A stretch of DNA of 7,179 nt. It comes from Thiomicrospira sp. UBA5634 (GTDB lineage Bacteria; Pseudomonadota; Gammaproteobacteria; Thiomicrospirales; Thiomicrospiraceae). Positions 5,939 through 7,179 of the stretch are shown piece by piece. The notes below the pieces were generated by a model, which saw only the letters and a program-made list of their open reading frames with translations, ran no database searches and was not told the origin of the DNA. The position numbers and the translations under genes are program-made. The stretch lies in the NCBI GenBank assembly GCA_002421475.1, contig DIJW01000092.1, positions 5,403-12,581 of the forward strand, given 5' to 3'. Numbering within the stretch: the stretch's first letter is position 1; every line of letters starts with the position of its first letter.

Positions 5939-6304
5939 TTATTCTTGTAAGTAGCTACCGTATTGATTATCTTCTTTTTGAGAGTCAGTAGCCCACCAGA
6001 TAATTAACAGAATTATTCCTATAATTGTCAGCGTTAATAACTGCCACCAACCGCTCTTTCCAATATCATGAAGTCTCCGAGAGCCTGCTGCAAACACTGG
6101 GAAACCGAACACAAGAGTTACAAGGTTAATCATTATGCTCGCCATTACAGGATCTTCCGGCATGGTAAAAACAAAAACAACTGAAGCCCCCCAACTGATA
6201 AGAATTGTAAATAAGTAAAACCACCAAAACTCACTTCTTCCCGCTCTTCCTGAAAAGGTAAAATATTTCGCCATACAAGTAGAAATCGCTTGACTAAACC
6301 CCAT
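5939..6304 (-). CDS. DUF805 family inner-membrane protein
   Basis: The 121-residue protein belongs to the DUF805 family (E. coli YhaH/YhaI type), small inner-membrane proteins without an established biochemical role. The N terminus carries the family signature FTFSGRAGRSEFWWFYLF (15-32). Three hydrophobic segments follow at about 26-47, 53-73 and 87-105. Between the second and third is the conserved cytoplasm-facing RRLHDIGKSGWWQL (76-89), and the end DSQKEDNQYGSY corresponds to the family's closing polar Asn-x-x-Gly motif. The length is typical. AAGGA lies about 7 bases before the ATG. It stands alone on the minus strand, between the gap downstream of the tRNA and the lipoprotein pair. Such genes are common in accessory DNA and integron cassettes, but no attC flanks this one. 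Confidence 0.9.
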   Translation of the reverse strand: MGFSQAISTCMAKYFTFSGRAGRSEFWWFYLFTILISWGASVVFVFTMPEDPVMASIMINLVTLVFGFPVFAAGSRRLHDIGKSGWWQLLTLTIIGIILLIIWWATDSQKEDNQYGSYLQE

Positions 6305-6695
6305 AAAAGTTCCTTAAGTTTAATTGTAGTTTTGATACTAAAAAATATAACTTCGTTGTAGAAGCAGCGTCTCGAATAAGCACTTTAACTAAGCAAATTA
6401 TTAAAAGATAATTAAATTATTTTTTAACTAAATAATATTTATCTATGGCTAAACATTATCGTAAGTTTAAAGTCGAGTGACAATTGAAAATTTAAAGTGA
6501 TAGACCTGAAAGGGATAAAACGTTTTTTATGAAAAAAGCACTTAATTATATCTTTTAAACCAAAGCTATATAATCTACCTTAATTAGATTTTAAATCCAT
6601 ATACTAATTTGATATTTCCGCTACACAAGTTAGCATGAAGCTTTTATTGATAGATATTACTCTTTCCTGTAAATATCAAGACTTAACTTTAATAA

Positions 6696-6788
6696 GAAAA
6701 TTTTGAATGGGACTGGAAAGCGTTGAAACTAAAAAATTTTATTGAAAATATTTTACGAGAAAATTCTACTTTTAACGCCGTTTATTAG
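6696..6788 (+). other. Possible protein remnant, 30 codons open between stops
   Basis: From the codon after a TAA (6693-6695) to a TAG at 6786-6788 this frame reads 30 residues, including WDWKALKLKNFIENILRENS, rich in Lys, Asn, Leu and paired Trp in a way that looks like a helical protein segment. There is no ATG; TTG at 6723 without a Shine-Dalgarno is the only candidate start. I do not recognise a family. It may be a scrap of a lost gene or chance. Confidence 0.15.
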
Positions 6789-6797
6789 AAGAGGGGA

Positions 6798-6925
6798 TTA
6801 CAGGTCAATCCAATTTTTTGCTTCTTTAAATTCCAAAAAGATGAACGTTAAGCTTTACTCATAGAGTTCACTTGCTGTATTTGCGGCAATTTAATTAACA
6901 CAGGCTGATCATCAACATTATTCAT
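6798..6925 (-). pseudogene. Remnant of an AlpA-type excisionase/transcriptional regulator
   Basis: AlpA proteins are small MerR-like winged-helix regulators of prophages, satellites and islands; they switch on integrase or act as excisionases. An ATG at 6925 opens a 25-codon frame: MNNVDDQPVLIKLPQ, then IQQVNSMSKA and a stop. The run LIKLPQI...MSKA matches the start of the AlpA helix-turn-helix (usually L-[IL]-[KR]-L-x-x-[IV]...[LM]-S-[RK]-[AS], followed by T-I-Y-R). After the stop, shifting by two bases gives TFIFLEFKEAKNWIDL before the next stop (6798-6800). EAKNWID fits the usual ESEV-x-x-WI end. About 25-30 codons of the middle, including the wing, are missing. An intact family member has 60-70 residues, so this copy should be non-functional. 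It is about 190 bp from the tRNA 3' end, on the same strand. Confidence 0.5.
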
Positions 6926-6929
6926 AACT

Positions 6930-6949
6930 GTTTTCAACTAATAGAAAAC
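6930..6949. promoter_or_regulatory. Inverted repeat GTTTTC-N8-GAAAAC just upstream of the AlpA-like start
   Basis: Two perfect 6-bp arms (6930-6935 and 6944-6949) lie only 4 bases upstream of the ATG of the AlpA remnant. It may be an old operator or leader hairpin of that gene. No Shine-Dalgarno is visible there, which again suits a decayed gene. Confidence 0.3.
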
Positions 6950-7117
6950 CTTACTGGCAAACGATGTTGCATGCTTTTATTCAATGCTATCGAATACTTA
7001 AGTTGATATCTATCGGTTTTTTAATTTATCTGAAATGCAAAAAAGGCAGAAAATTTGAGGGTATCTAGGAAGTGCTTAAAACGAAAAAAGTTAAATCAAT
7101 GAGTTACACAATATAGA

Positions 7118-7179
7118 TGGTGCCCAGGGCCGGAGTCGAACCGGCACGGGGTTTCCCCCGAGGGATTTTAAGTCCCTTG
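7118..7179 (-). tRNA. tRNA-Leu (anticodon TAA), 3' part; 5' end beyond the window
   Basis: Read on the minus strand, the sequence has the anticodon arm AGGGA-CTTAAAA-TCCCT with anticodon TAA (plus-strand bases 7168-7170). A long variable arm, CGGGGGAAACCCCG, marks a class II tRNA such as Leu. The T arm is GCCGG-TTCGACT-CCGGC, then acceptor strand CCTGGGC, discriminator A and an encoded CCA at 7118-7120. The D arm and the 5' acceptor strand are cut off by the window edge. It decodes UUA and, by wobble, UUG. tRNA-Leu 3' ends are frequent targets for integrase-carried islands. Confidence 0.97.

Larger units (their letters stand above)
6305..7117. other. 813-bp AT-rich gap between DUF805 and tRNA-Leu, probably decayed accessory DNA
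   Basis: No intact gene is visible. The strongest content is the AlpA-like remnant at 6798-6925 on the minus strand. A 30-codon open stretch on the plus strand (6696-6788, containing FEWDWKALKLKNFIENIL) is amphipathic and protein-like but has no start codon with a ribosome site. Short frames at 6445-6480 and near 6529 are too small to support. The DUF805 promoter should lie within about 100 bases of 6305, but no strong -35/-10 pair is seen. The position directly 3' of a tRNA and the high AT content suggest an integration site that has lost most of its cargo. Confidence 0.5.

Noticed and set aside
6445..6480. Tiny plus-strand frame MAKHYRKFKVE
   Set aside because: Eleven codons without a Shine-Dalgarno in AT-rich DNA; expected by chance.
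1..7179. CRISPR array, toxin-antitoxin pair, retron or other defence system
   Set aside because: No regularly spaced repeats, no reverse transcriptase, nuclease or toxin motifs, and no adjacent small-gene pair of that type are visible.

Overview
The window looks like a chromosomal segment of a gammaproteobacterium with moderate to low GC. The evidence is the C-terminal end of CsiV, a complete minC-minD-minE cluster, a YqiA-type esterase and a tRNA-Leu, all of gammaproteobacterial type. I cannot resolve the genus from the sequence alone. No complete new system is visible. The most unusual part is the right half, which looks like an accessory junction containing a decayed element.

Left, conserved part (1-3655). 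The 3' end of csiV (+ strand) converges on a five-gene minus-strand run: eamA-type transporter, yqiA-like esterase, minC, minD, minE. A strong 22-bp palindrome between csiV and minE probably terminates transcription, best from the minE side. MinC, MinD and MinE together place the division septum at mid-cell: MinD is the membrane ATPase, MinC the FtsZ inhibitor and MinE the oscillation driver. All three keep their diagnostic residues. minD uses a GTG start behind a strong Shine-Dalgarno.

Middle (3656-5938). A 617-bp stretch without a recognisable gene is rich in inverted repeats. One is an 84-bp site that resembles a decayed integron attC, and another is a nested 79-nt hairpin. Then come two minus-strand lipoprotein genes, 12 bp apart. 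They appear to be diverged paralogues (shared FYL...YT[ML]E, Y[MV]G and KW positions) and are probably outer-membrane lipoproteins of unknown function. Upstream lies a 433-bp AT-rich gap with candidate regulatory palindromes and a hairpin that may end the next gene.

Right (5939-7179). A DUF805 inner-membrane protein gene (- strand) is followed by about 800 bp of AT-rich DNA without an intact gene. It ends at the 3' end of tRNA-Leu(TAA), cut by the window edge. Within this gap, on the same strand as the tRNA, I read the first 25 codons of an AlpA-type (phage/satellite excisionase-like) regulator. A stop follows, and a shifted-frame tail ending in a typical AlpA-like EAKNWID pattern. This fits the remains of an integrative element at a tRNA-Leu site, though no integrase and no second att copy are visible here.
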